Below, one piece after another: positions 11,997 to 19,691 of a DNA stretch of 64,000 nucleotides. The position numbers and the translations under genes are program-made. Source of the DNA: Streptomyces gossypii (GTDB taxonomy: Bacteria; Actinomycetota; Actinomycetes; Streptomycetales; Streptomycetaceae); assembly GCF_025165795.1 (NCBI RefSeq), contig NZ_JAJAGO010000005.1, forward strand, positions 62,001 to 126,000. The letters run 5' to 3'. Under the pieces are notes generated by a model that saw nothing but the letters and a program-made list of their open reading frames with translations, was not told where the DNA came from and ran no database searches. How positions within the stretch are numbered: position 1 is the first letter of the stretch; every line of letters starts with the position of its first letter.

Positions 11997-12614
11997 GTGC
12001 TGGTCAAGTGGATGCGCTGCACCGTCGTGGACCGTCGAGGGTTCGAGCGGGCTCAGCGAAAGTGGGCGGGGCTGCTCGGCGAGCCGGGATTCCTTGGCCA
12101 GGGCGGCGGCTGGAGCCGGTCCAGGGCCGGGGTGGCACATCTCTTCGGATTCTGGGAGAGCCGTGCCTTCTACGACTCCTTCATGGCACGCTCCCACGAC
12201 CGGCTGCACGCCTCGCAGGTCGGCACGTACCAGGACATGCAGGTACGGCTCTTCGAGTACCGGTTCGACGTGAAGGTGGGTTTCGAGCCCACCTTCCTCG
12301 GCACCGACCTGCTGCGGGTGGCGCACTGCACGGTGCGGCACGACCGCATGGACCACTTCGTGCTGATGCAGGAGAAGGTGTGGAATCCGGCGATGGCCGG
12401 ATCTCCCGGAATGCTCCGTGGGGTTTTCGCGCAGGCGCAGCCGGAGGACGAGTTCCTGGTGCTGTCCATGTGGAATTCGACGGCGGAGCACGGGAAATAC
12501 CGCGCCGAGCGGGTGGAACGGCTGGCGCTGCGGGCCCAGACGGGGGCCGACCTGGCGGCCATCGCGGGCGACGTCATCGACCTCGAGCCTTCCTGGACGG
12601 TGATGACCCCCTGA
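11997..12614 (+). CDS. YdbC-like (DUF4937) protein, probably translated from a leaderless mRNA
   Basis: This 205-aa conserved protein begins with LVKWMRCTV and continues with GFLGQGGGW, AGVAHLFGFWESRAFYDSFM and SHDRLHASQVGTY, resembling the YdbC/DUF4937 family. Its biochemical role is unknown. The open frame extends upstream to 11829, but that part overlaps the ECF pseudogene and has no family similarity. A TACGAT hexamer at 11985-11990 ends 6 bases before the GTG, fitting a leaderless start. Its TGA stop abuts, and shares one base with, the terminal inverted repeat of a MITE, so the element may also have replaced the original terminator. Confidence 0.75.
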   Translation: MLVKWMRCTVVDRRGFERAQRKWAGLLGEPGFLGQGGGWSRSRAGVAHLFGFWESRAFYDSFMARSHDRLHASQVGTYQDMQVRLFEYRFDVKVGFEPTFLGTDLLRVAHCTVRHDRMDHFVLMQEKVWNPAMAGSPGMLRGVFAQAQPEDEFLVLSMWNSTAEHGKYRAERVERLALRAQTGADLAAIAGDVIDLEPSWTVMTP

Positions 12615-12775
12615 GGGCTGTCCCGTGATCCCTGGTGGATCAGCGCGCGGCGTCAGATGCGGTGCTTCGCAAGGCGGAGGGGCGTCCTCGTACTGGGCGT
12701 GTCCGGGCGTTCCGGCAACGCAGCGAGGTGCCGTAGCTGTCGTCGTGCGCCCGCCAGGGATCACGGGACAGCCCT
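12614..12775. mobile_element. MITE-like element, copy A (162 bp)
   Basis: The element is bounded by perfect 22-bp terminal inverted repeats beginning AGGGCTGTCCCG and has no coding capacity. A second copy of identical length lies at 18970-19131 in the same orientation, with about six mismatches. The ends resemble those of IS5-group elements common in Streptomyces. Flanks are TGA and TTA-like, but no clear target duplication can be proven. It lies directly after the YdbC-like gene. Confidence 0.8.
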
Positions 12776-12924
12776 TAGGGTCTGCGCCCAGCACGAGGAC
12801 GATTCTCCGTCTTGCGATCCGCGGCACCGGATGCCGCAGGCTGGGCCTCAAGGGCCGCCGGGACAGGCCCTGAGCGCCGCGTACACGCGGATTAAGGGGG
12901 CGGCTCCCGTTACAGTTCAGCGTC

Positions 12925-13986
12925 ATGAATGCCGATCCCCATAACCCCGCCGACAGCACCGCCGACAGCACCACCGGTAACCGCGACGGCCGAGGACAGG
13001 GCGGTCCCGGAGAGGGCGCGCCGGCCGGACAGGAAACCGCACGTGGACGGGCTGCCCGCGCTCTGGGAAGCCTGCGGGGCCTGGCGGTCGGCGACGGGCT
13101 GGGTTCGCAGTTCTTCGTCCCCGCGCATCTCGGCGCCCTCCGCCGCCGTGAGCTGCCGCCCGCCCCCTGGCAGTGGACCGACGACACCGAGATGGCCTGC
13201 TCGGTGGTGGCCGTGCTGGCCGCACACGGAGAGATCGACCAGGACGCTCTGGCCGCCGCCTTCGCGCGGCACCACGACTTCGACCGGGGATACGGGCCGG
13301 CGGTCAACCGGATGCTGCGGCTCATCCGGCAGGAGGGCGCCGACTGGCGGGAATTGGCCGCGTCGCTCTTCGAGGGGCAGGGGTCCTGGGGAAACGGTGC
13401 GGCCATGCGGATCGCCCCCCTCGGTGCCTGGTTCGCGGACGATCCCGCCCACGCGGTGGAGCAGGCCGAGCGGTCGGCGTTCGTCACCCATCAGCATCGG
13501 GAAGCGGTCGCCGGTGCGATTGCCGTGGCCGGCGCGGCGGCCCTCGTGGCCGGTGATCCGGCCGGCCCGGGCGCCGGGACCGTCCCGAGCGTGGAGACCG
13601 GGGCGGAGATGCTGGCAAGGCTCATCGACATGGTGCCCCGCAGCGCCGTGGAGGCGGGGCTGCGCCGGGCGGCGGACATGCTCGACTACGACGACGTGGC
13701 CACCGTCGCGGCAGTGCTGGGCAGCGGCCGCCAGACCAGTGCCCATGACACGGTGCCGTTCACCCTCTGGGCCGCCGCCCGGCATCTCGACGACTACGAG
13801 CAGGCGATCTGGACGACAGCGCAGGCAGGCGGGGACGTCGACACGACCTGCGCCATCGTCGGCGGCATCGTGGCGTCGAGGCCGTCCGGTGCGCCGCCCG
13901 CCGCCTGGGCGGACCGCACCGAGCCGCTGCCGGAGTGGGTGCCGGAGCAGGCGTCGGCGGGGTCCGGCCCCGGCACGGCGGGCTGA
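12925..13986 (+). CDS. ADP-ribosylglycohydrolase-family protein (DraG-like)
   Basis: The 353-aa protein carries the ADP-ribosylglycohydrolase fold, which removes ADP-ribose from proteins or small molecules with two metal ions. Metal ligands are visible in WTDDTEM near residue 84, in GSWGNGAAMRI near 153 and in GGDVDTTCAIVGGI near 300. The first 40 residues are Gly/Ala/Asp-rich and not conserved. A TACAGT hexamer at 12911-12916 lies 8 bases before the ATG, a possible leaderless -10. It is followed by short tandem repeats. The substrate cannot be predicted; in Streptomyces, protein and DNA ADP-ribosylation are both known. Confidence 0.87.
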   Translation: MNADPHNPADSTADSTTGNRDGRGQGGPGEGAPAGQETARGRAARALGSLRGLAVGDGLGSQFFVPAHLGALRRRELPPAPWQWTDDTEMACSVVAVLAAHGEIDQDALAAAFARHHDFDRGYGPAVNRMLRLIRQEGADWRELAASLFEGQGSWGNGAAMRIAPLGAWFADDPAHAVEQAERSAFVTHQHREAVAGAIAVAGAAALVAGDPAGPGAGTVPSVETGAEMLARLIDMVPRSAVEAGLRRAADMLDYDDVATVAAVLGSGRQTSAHDTVPFTLWAAARHLDDYEQAIWTTAQAGGDVDTTCAIVGGIVASRPSGAPPAAWADRTEPLPEWVPEQASAGSGPGTAG

Positions 13987-14038
13987 ACCGGCTGAACCGG
14001 CTGCATCAGGTGGAAACGGCTGCATCAGGTGGAAACGG
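13981..14038. repeat. Short tandem repeats after the ADP-ribosylglycohydrolase gene
   Basis: Two 9-base units (GGCTGAACC, 13981-13998) are followed by two exact 19-base units (14001-14038) containing CTGCATCAGGTGGAAAC. The first set spans the stop codon of the upstream gene. Slippage is the simplest origin. Confidence 0.8.
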
Positions 14039-14151
14039 CTGACACGAACGCGGGCGCCGCGCATCGAGTCGTACCCCTCCCGGGCACTGTCGGCCCGGTC
14101 CGGGGTCCGGCCTACCCGCCGCCCGGAGCAGCGGATACGCTGTGAAGTGCC

Positions 14152-14829
14152 ATGCCCTATGAACCGCCCACACACCGCGTCGAGCGGTCGCTCCGTGCCA
14201 CTACCGGGGCTCGGGTGATCGCAGGAGTCGATGAGGTCGGCCGCGGCGCGTGGGCCGGGCCGGTGACGGTCTGTGCTGCCGTCACCGGGTTGCGTCGCCC
14301 GCCCGAGGGGCTCACGGACTCCAAGCTCATCACCGCCAAGCGGCGCGCGGAGCTGGCCGGACAACTGGACGGCTGGGTCACCGCTCACTCCCTGGGGCAC
14401 TCCTCCTCCGAGGAGATCGACGCACTGGGCATGACCGCCGCGCTGCGACGGGCGGCGCTGCGTGCGCTGGAGGCCCTGCCGGTTCGGCCGGACGCGGTCA
14501 TCCTCGACGGCAAGCACAACTACCTCGGCGGCCCCTGGCGGGTCCGCACGGTCATCAAGGGAGACATGTCCTGCGTCGCGGTCGCTGCGGCCTCCGTGCT
14601 GGCCAAGGTGCGCAGGGACGCGATGATGGCGGAAATCGGCGCCGAGCACGCCGAGTTCGCCTTCGACAGCAACGCGGGATACCCCTCGCCCGTGCACCGC
14701 GCCGCGCTGGAGGAGTACGGTCCGACCCCGTACCACCGGTTGTCGTGGTCCTACCTGGACCTCCTGCCGCGCTGGCAGCACCTCAAGCGGGTACGCGACG
14801 AACCCGTGGACCAGATGGGCCTGTTCTGA
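14152..14829 (+). CDS. rnhB: Ribonuclease HII
   Basis: RNase HII nicks RNA-DNA hybrids and removes misincorporated ribonucleotides. In this 225-aa protein the first active-site motif [14 protein letters not shown] is near residue 25, LTDSKLI follows at about 55, and ILDGKHNYL carries the third acidic residue. The C-terminal YHRLSW and [10 protein letters not shown] segments are typical of the actinobacterial enzyme. It is a full-length gene preceded by a GC-rich 165-bp spacer and followed by a conserved hypothetical gene 80 bp away. Confidence 0.94.
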   Translation: MPYEPPTHRVERSLRATTGARVIAGVDEVGRGAWAGPVTVCAAVTGLRRPPEGLTDSKLITAKRRAELAGQLDGWVTAHSLGHSSSEEIDALGMTAALRRAALRALEALPVRPDAVILDGKHNYLGGPWRVRTVIKGDMSCVAVAAASVLAKVRRDAMMAEIGAEHAEFAFDSNAGYPSPVHRAALEEYGPTPYHRLSWSYLDLLPRWQHLKRVRDEPVDQMGLF

Positions 14830-14909
14830 TCACGTCCGAAACCGAGCCCGGCTGCCAGTCCAGCCCACCCGCTGGTGAACGCCGAACTGGCGTTTGATAG
14901 ACAACCCGT

Positions 14910-15491
14910 ATGCCTCTCACCCCCGAGGAGCCACAGATTCACGAGAGTGTCCCGGCACCCCGCACCGCAGCGGGAACCGCCCGGAATCCGCAGGCCGCCC
15001 GCCCCGCACCACCCGTGCCCGGCCCCCGCCCCGCTCCCCGTCCGGCCCCGCCGGGCGCGGGACGTGAACGGCCCGGCCCGGCCCGCACCGACGGCACGGC
15101 CAGTACCGGGCCCGCCGCCCGGATCGAACTGGTGGCTGCGGCGGACGCGACGGCGCTGGAAGCCGCCGACGAGACGGTCGACAAGCTCCTGGAGGAGGGA
15201 CGGGCCCCAGGCGAGATCCTGCTCCTGACCACCGGTGAGGAGCACCCCTGGGCGCAGCACGAGCTCTCCTTCGGTGAGGACTCCTACTGGCGTCAACTGA
15301 CGGAAGGCGAGGATGTCTTCTGTGCTCGCGCCTCCGCTGCCGAGCGTGTCGGCAACCGCCCAGTCGTACTCCTCGCCGTCAACGGCGGCACGGACGGCGA
15401 GGCGGCCGAGGCACTTCCCAGGGCACTGGAGCGGGCCGATGAGCAACTGATCGTATGTGGTGATCCGGAGCGGCTGAGCGCTCTGCTCTGA
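14910..15491 (+). CDS. Conserved hypothetical; C-terminal part resembles the end of a UvrD-like helicase
   Basis: The 193-aa protein has a Pro/Ala-rich, probably disordered first 65 residues, then a folded region: ARIELVAAADATALEAADET, EILLLTTGEEHPWAQHE, PVVLLAVNGG and DEQLIVCGDPERLSALL. This order (handling of an hour-glass TTG motif, then a conserved VLLAVNG strand and a final GDP loop) resembles the C-terminal RecA lobe of superfamily 1 helicases, without any Walker A motif. I do not assign a function. It lies between rnhB and a convergent hypothetical gene, 3 bp apart end to end. Confidence 0.6.
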   Translation: MPLTPEEPQIHESVPAPRTAAGTARNPQAARPAPPVPGPRPAPRPAPPGAGRERPGPARTDGTASTGPAARIELVAAADATALEAADETVDKLLEEGRAPGEILLLTTGEEHPWAQHELSFGEDSYWRQLTEGEDVFCARASAAERVGNRPVVLLAVNGGTDGEAAEALPRALERADEQLIVCGDPERLSALL

Positions 15492-15494
15492 GCC

Positions 15495-16193
15495 TCAGCC
15501 GGCGGCCTGCCGTAGCTCCTCCGGCGTTCCGCCGAGGGGGTGCACGGCAGGCGTTGCCTGCTTCGGCACGGCAGGGTATGCGGGCGGCGGTGCCCCGTAG
15601 GCACCGGTACCCTCGCCGCTCGCACCCACGCCCGAGTCCGGGGCAGTGCTCCGACCCGGAGCGCCCGGTTCGGCATCGGGGGCGGGACCGGCGTGCGGCT
15701 GCCGGCCGCCGCGCCCCTCACCCAGCACCTGCCAGCCGGAGCGCGTCAGCGTGATGTACGCGCCGCAGCGCAGGCCATGCAACGTGCAGGCGTCCCGCAG
15801 CCCCCACATCCAGGCGCCGTCCACCTCCGTCCAGCGCGGCTCGCCGTCCCGGCAGAAGAGCAGCACGGCCGTACGGGCCGGGGTGCGGCGGCGCAGATCG
15901 TGCGGGATCACCCGGCGCAGCCGGTCGAGCAGGGCATTGCGGTACTGCCAGCCGTCGGGGTGCCCCGCCTGCTGGGTGAACGAAGCGCTCGCGGCCAGCC
16001 GTTCGTCCGGGCCGATGACGGCCAGTACGACGGTGGACGGCCGTGGCCGATGACGCTCGCAGAGGCCGGTCACCACATCGCGTGGGCTGCGGAGCAGGGG
16101 GATGCCCGCGGCAGCCCATTCGGAGGGCTCGAGAGTCCGGCCGAGCCGGGAGGCGGAGTCGGTGGTGGGCGGCGGGGTGAAGCCGAAGCTCAC
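15495..16193 (-). CDS. Conserved hypothetical protein, Streptomyces type
   Basis: This 232-aa protein starts at a GTG with GGGAGGA in front. The folded part (residues 10-150) contains STVVLAVIGPDERLAASASF, RRTPARTAVLLFCRDGEPRW and YITLTRSGWQVLGEG; the remaining 80 residues are Pro/Gly/Ala-rich and probably disordered. Strands such as VVLAVIG and AVLLFCRDG suggest an alpha/beta domain, but I recognise no catalytic motif. Base composition matches neighbouring core genes. A degraded RecQ-like fragment lies just upstream on the same strand. Confidence 0.65.
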   Translation of the reverse strand: MSFGFTPPPTTDSASRLGRTLEPSEWAAAGIPLLRSPRDVVTGLCERHRPRPSTVVLAVIGPDERLAASASFTQQAGHPDGWQYRNALLDRLRRVIPHDLRRRTPARTAVLLFCRDGEPRWTEVDGAWMWGLRDACTLHGLRCGAYITLTRSGWQVLGEGRGGRQPHAGPAPDAEPGAPGRSTAPDSGVGASGEGTGAYGAPPPAYPAVPKQATPAVHPLGGTPEELRQAAG

Positions 16194-16269
16194 GGTCCTC
16201 CCTTCGTCCGTCGAACCGTTTCAATTCTCGCTGCCGCATCGCGCCGCGGCAATGCGCCAGCCGGAGACA

Positions 16270-16400
16270 TCAACCCTGGACAGCGAGAACCAGCGGCAGC
16301 ACCCCTGCTGCGCCCGCCGAGTTCAGCAGCCTGGCCGCGACCCGCGAGGGGACGCAGCATGCCTCGCTCGTCCACCACGAGCAGGCCGGCCCCGGCTGCC
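16270..16400 (-). pseudogene. Relic of a RecQ C-terminal phosphoribosyltransferase segment
   Basis: On the minus strand the last 24 codons before a stop at 16270 read ARLLNSAGAAGVLPLVLAVQ, nearly identical to the end of the downstream RecQ protein (ARLLRQAGAAEVLPLVLATA). Just upstream, in another frame, AGLLVVDE corresponds to the PRPP-loop segment PVLLVDD of that protein. The two pieces are separated by a frameshift and some scrambled sequence. This is an inverted, decayed partial copy of the recQ 3' end, placed 90 bp before the intact recQ start. Confidence 0.65.
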
Positions 16401-16492
16401 CTCGATTCGTGGTGGCGGATCCACTCTTCGTAAGCCTTCTGCCACGGTGGGTGGATTCGTTGAATGTCAGTGCCGTCGGGTTGCATGGGGGG

Positions 16493-18652
16493 ATGGACAC
16501 CCTGGAGCTGCGCACTGAAGCCGATGCCGTTCTCGCTGAGCTGGTGGGTACCCCGGGGGGTTCGGCGGGGTTGCGGGAGGACCAGTGGCAGGCGGTGGCG
16601 GCTCTGGTGGAGGAGCGCCGTCGTGCGCTGGTGGTGCAGCGCACCGGGTGGGGAAAGTCGGCGGTGTATTTCGTGGCTACTGCTCTGTTGCGTCGGCGTG
16701 GGGCTGGCCCGACGGTGATTATCTCGCCGTTGCTGGCGCTGATGCGTAACCAGGTGGAGTCGGCGGCGCGGGCGGGGATCCAGGCGCGCACCATCAACTC
16801 GGCTAATCCGGAGGAGTGGGAAACGATTTACGGGGAGGTGGAGCGCGGCGAGACCGACGTTCTCCTGGTGAGCCCGGAACGTCTCAATTCCGTGGATTTT
16901 CGTGATCAGGTGCTGCCGAAGCTCGCGGCGACGACTGGTCTGCTGGTGGTCGATGAGGCGCACTGCATCTCCGACTGGGGTCATGATTTCCGGCCTGACT
17001 ACCGTCGGCTGCGCACGATGCTTGCGGAGTTGCCGGCAGGTGTGCCGGTGCTGGCGACGACGGCGACTGCGAACGCGCGGGTGACCGCGGACGTGGCGGA
17101 GCAGTTGGGCACGGGGAGCGGGGACGCGCTGGTGCTGCGGGGGCCGCTGGACCGGGAGAGCCTCCGGCTGGGAGTGCTGGAGTTGCCCAATGCGGCGCAT
17201 CGGCTGGCGTGGCTGGGGGAGCAGCTGGGGGATCTGCCGGGTTCGGGGATCATCTACACGCTGACGGTGGCCGCGGCGGAGGAGGTAGCGGCGTTCCTAC
17301 GGCAGCGCGGTTATCCGGTGGCCTCCTACACGGGGAAAACGGAGAACGCCGAGCGGCTGCAGGCGGAGGAAGACCTCCTCGCGAACCGGGTGAAGGCGCT
17401 GGTGGCGACCTCGGCGCTCGGAATGGGCTTCGACAAGCCGGACCTGGGTTTCGTGGTGCACCTGGGGGCGCCTTCGTCTCCGATTGCCTACTACCAGCAG
17501 GTCGGGCGTGCGGGGCGTGGTGTGGACCATGCGGATGTGCTGTTGCTCCCGGGCAAGGAGGACGAGGCGATCTGGGCCTACTTCGCTTCGGTGGGTTTCC
17601 CGCCGGAGGAACAGGTGCGGCGCACCCTGGACGCCTTGGAGCAGGCGGGCCGTCCGCTGTCGCTGCCGGCTCTGGAGCCGTTGGTCGATCTTCGGCGCTC
17701 GCGCCTGGAGACGATGCTGAAGGTCCTGGACGTGGACGGGGCGGTGAAGCGTGTGAAGGGCGGCTGGACTGCGACAGGTCAGCCGTGGGTGTACGACGCG
17801 CAGCGGTACGCCTGGGTCGCGAAGCAGCGGGCGGCGGAGCAGCAGGCCATGCGGGACTACGTGGCGACCACGGGGTGTCGGATGGAGTTCTTGCAGCGGC
17901 AGCTGGACGACGAGAAGGCGGTCCCGTGCGGCCGCTGCGACAACTGCGCCCGGCCCTGGGTGGAGGCGGCCGTGTCTCCCGCAGCCCTTGCGGCGGCGGC
18001 AGGCGAGCTGGACCGTCCGGGGGTGGAGGTCGAGCCCCGCAAGATGTGGCCGACCGGGCTCGCCGCGGTCGGCATGGACCTGAAGGGCCGTATCCCCGTG
18101 GGTCAGCAGGCGGTCACCGGGCGCGCGTTGGGCAGACTGTCGGACATCGGCTGGGGCAACCGCCTGCGTCCCCTCCTGGTGGCGCAGGCGGCGGATGGGC
18201 CGGTCCCGGACGATGTGCTGGCTGCTGTCGTGACGGTGCTGACCGACTGGGCCCGCTCGCCGGGAGGCTGGGCCAGCGACGCCCCTGACGCGGTGGCGCG
18301 GCCTGTGGGGATCGTCGCCATGCCCTCACGCACCCGCCCCCGGCTGGTCGCCTCCCTGGCCGAGGGAGTGGCCCGTGTGGGCAGGCTCCCGCTGCTGGGC
18401 AGCCTGGCCTACACTCCGCACGCCGACGAGTACGCGGCGCACCGTAGTAACTCCGCCCAGCGGCTGCGCGCCCTGGCCAATACGTTCGCCGTGCCCAACG
18501 AACTCGCCGCCGCCCTGGGCGACACCCCCGGCCCGGTCCTTCTCGTCGACGACTTCACCGACTCCGGCTGGACCCTCGCGGTGGGTGCACGCCTGCTGCG
18601 CCAGGCTGGCGCAGCCGAGGTGCTGCCGCTTGTCCTTGCCACGGCTGGGTAG
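16493..18652 (+). CDS. recQ: RecQ-family DNA helicase with C-terminal phosphoribosyltransferase domain
   Basis: The 719-aa protein has the RecQ helicase core: GWGKSAVYF (Walker A, near residue 60), VVDEAHCISDWGHDFRPDY (DEAH, near 150), ATTATAN, and QQVGRAGRG (motif VI). The zinc module follows, with GCRMEFL and PCGRCDNC cysteines. The last 180 residues are not an HRDC domain: HRSNSAQRLRALANTF and PVLLVDDFTDSGWTLAVGAR form a type I phosphoribosyltransferase fold with its PRPP loop, a fusion found in actinobacterial RecQ-like helicases. The chosen ATG (MDTLELRTEAD) matches the family's N-terminus. Codon third positions are slightly less GC-rich in the first half than in neighbouring genes. Confidence 0.88.
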   Translation: MDTLELRTEADAVLAELVGTPGGSAGLREDQWQAVAALVEERRRALVVQRTGWGKSAVYFVATALLRRRGAGPTVIISPLLALMRNQVESAARAGIQARTINSANPEEWETIYGEVERGETDVLLVSPERLNSVDFRDQVLPKLAATTGLLVVDEAHCISDWGHDFRPDYRRLRTMLAELPAGVPVLATTATANARVTADVAEQLGTGSGDALVLRGPLDRESLRLGVLELPNAAHRLAWLGEQLGDLPGSGIIYTLTVAAAEEVAAFLRQRGYPVASYTGKTENAERLQAEEDLLANRVKALVATSALGMGFDKPDLGFVVHLGAPSSPIAYYQQVGRAGRGVDHADVLLLPGKEDEAIWAYFASVGFPPEEQVRRTLDALEQAGRPLSLPALEPLVDLRRSRLETMLKVLDVDGAVKRVKGGWTATGQPWVYDAQRYAWVAKQRAAEQQAMRDYVATTGCRMEFLQRQLDDEKAVPCGRCDNCARPWVEAAVSPAALAAAAGELDRPGVEVEPRKMWPTGLAAVGMDLKGRIPVGQQAVTGRALGRLSDIGWGNRLRPLLVAQAADGPVPDDVLAAVVTVLTDWARSPGGWASDAPDAVARPVGIVAMPSRTRPRLVASLAEGVARVGRLPLLGSLAYTPHADEYAAHRSNSAQRLRALANTFAVPNELAAALGDTPGPVLLVDDFTDSGWTLAVGARLLRQAGAAEVLPLVLATAG

Positions 18653-18969
18653 TGTTTCCAGCTGGTCTTCTCGCCGTATGGGTTGGTCAGGAAGGGTGTG
18701 CAGGGTTCTGCCCCTGTCTGCCTTCTGCGCAGCGGGCAGACCTGTGGCTGATCGCCTCACGAGTTCGGCCGCTCCGGCGAATGGATCGGCGTGCGGGCAC
18801 TGAGGCCAGCCACCGCCGTGTGTATCCCGCCCTGCGTGCCCCATGCGAGGACGGGCCGCTCAGTAGTCGGAGGTTCAGAATGCGCTGCACAGTCCGCTCA
18901 GCCACAGACGTCCTTGCGGGGCTGGGTGGCGGACGGGCGTGACTACCGGAGGCTATGGGTTGGTTCCTG
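18653..18969. other. Gap between recQ and MITE copy B, no gene seen
   Basis: About 317 bp with no convincing coding frame, RNA or repeat. Short open frames here lack ribosome-binding sites and typical Streptomyces codon bias. It is probably the left junction of the accessory region that follows. Confidence 0.5.
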
Positions 18970-19131
18970 AGGGCTGTCCCGTAGTCCCTGGTGGATCAGC
19001 GCGCGGCGTCAGATGCGGTGCTTCGCAAGGCGGAGGGGCGTCCTCATACTGGGCGTGTCCGGGCGTTCCGGCAACGCAGTGAGGTGCCGTAGCTGTCGTC
19101 GTGCGCCCGCCAGGGATCATGGGACAGCCCC
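18970..19131. mobile_element. MITE-like element, copy B (162 bp)
   Basis: Second copy of the 12614-12775 element, same length and orientation, with roughly six substitutions. Its terminal repeats are less perfect (GTAGTCCC and GATCATGG against GTGATCCC and GATCACGG). The right terminal repeat supplies the last four codons and the stop of the adjacent tetR gene, so this insertion defined the present C-terminus of that regulator. Confidence 0.8.
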
Positions 19132-19686
19132 TGGCAGCGCCTTGCCGAGGACTGCCCGGATGCGGTCTGGGTCGGCATCGTGGTCGTCGAGGAGGATTGC
19201 TGCACACAGTCCGTCGCAAAGTGCGACGAAGGCTTCAACGGCATCAGGGTCGTCCGTCTGTGTTCGGGCGAGTTCCGCGACGCTTTCGCGCCAGCCTCGC
19301 GCTGCGGGGCGTAGGGCGGGGCGGCGAGCCGCCAGGGTCGACAGCTCACGTTCGGCGAGTGCGCGCTCGCGCCCTGGTCCCGCAGATTCAGCGATGAGCC
19401 GGGCGAGCCCGTCGAGAGGGTCGTCCGCGGTATCGATGAGTTGGCGGATGCGGCGGGTGTACGTGTCGGTGACGCTGGTCAAGGCGGCGACCAGCAGGTC
19501 GTCGAGTGTGGCGAAGTAGTAGAGCGTCAGGCTGGTGGTGATTCCCGCTTCTTTGGCGACGGTCCGGTGGGTCACGCCGACGGCACCGTCGCGGCGGACG
19601 ATCGCGAGCGTTGCCTCGATGATCTGAGCTCGGCGGCGTTGACCGCGCAGTTTGCGCCCATCGACCGTGTCCTGCTCATCCGCCAT
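19117..19686 (-). CDS. TetR-family regulator, probably of the adjacent MFS pump
   Basis: The 189-aa protein has an N-terminal helix-turn-helix (RRAQIIEATLAIVRRDGAVGVTHRTVAKEAGITTSLTLYYF) here cited by its core GVTHRTVAKEAGI, followed by an all-helical ligand-binding domain. The ATG at 19686 is preceded by GGTGAGG, which overlaps the stop of the MFS gene; a GTG four codons earlier is less likely. It is the second gene of a two-gene operon with the transporter. Its last residues (GAVP) and stop are encoded by the terminal repeat of a MITE, so the native C-terminus may have been replaced. Likely represses the operon through repeats at 21258-21286. Confidence 0.85.
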   Translation of the reverse strand: MADEQDTVDGRKLRGQRRRAQIIEATLAIVRRDGAVGVTHRTVAKEAGITTSLTLYYFATLDDLLVAALTSVTDTYTRRIRQLIDTADDPLDGLARLIAESAGPGRERALAERELSTLAARRPALRPAARGWRESVAELARTQTDDPDAVEAFVALCDGLCAAILLDDHDADPDRIRAVLGKALPGAVP

Positions 19687-19691
19687 TGTCC

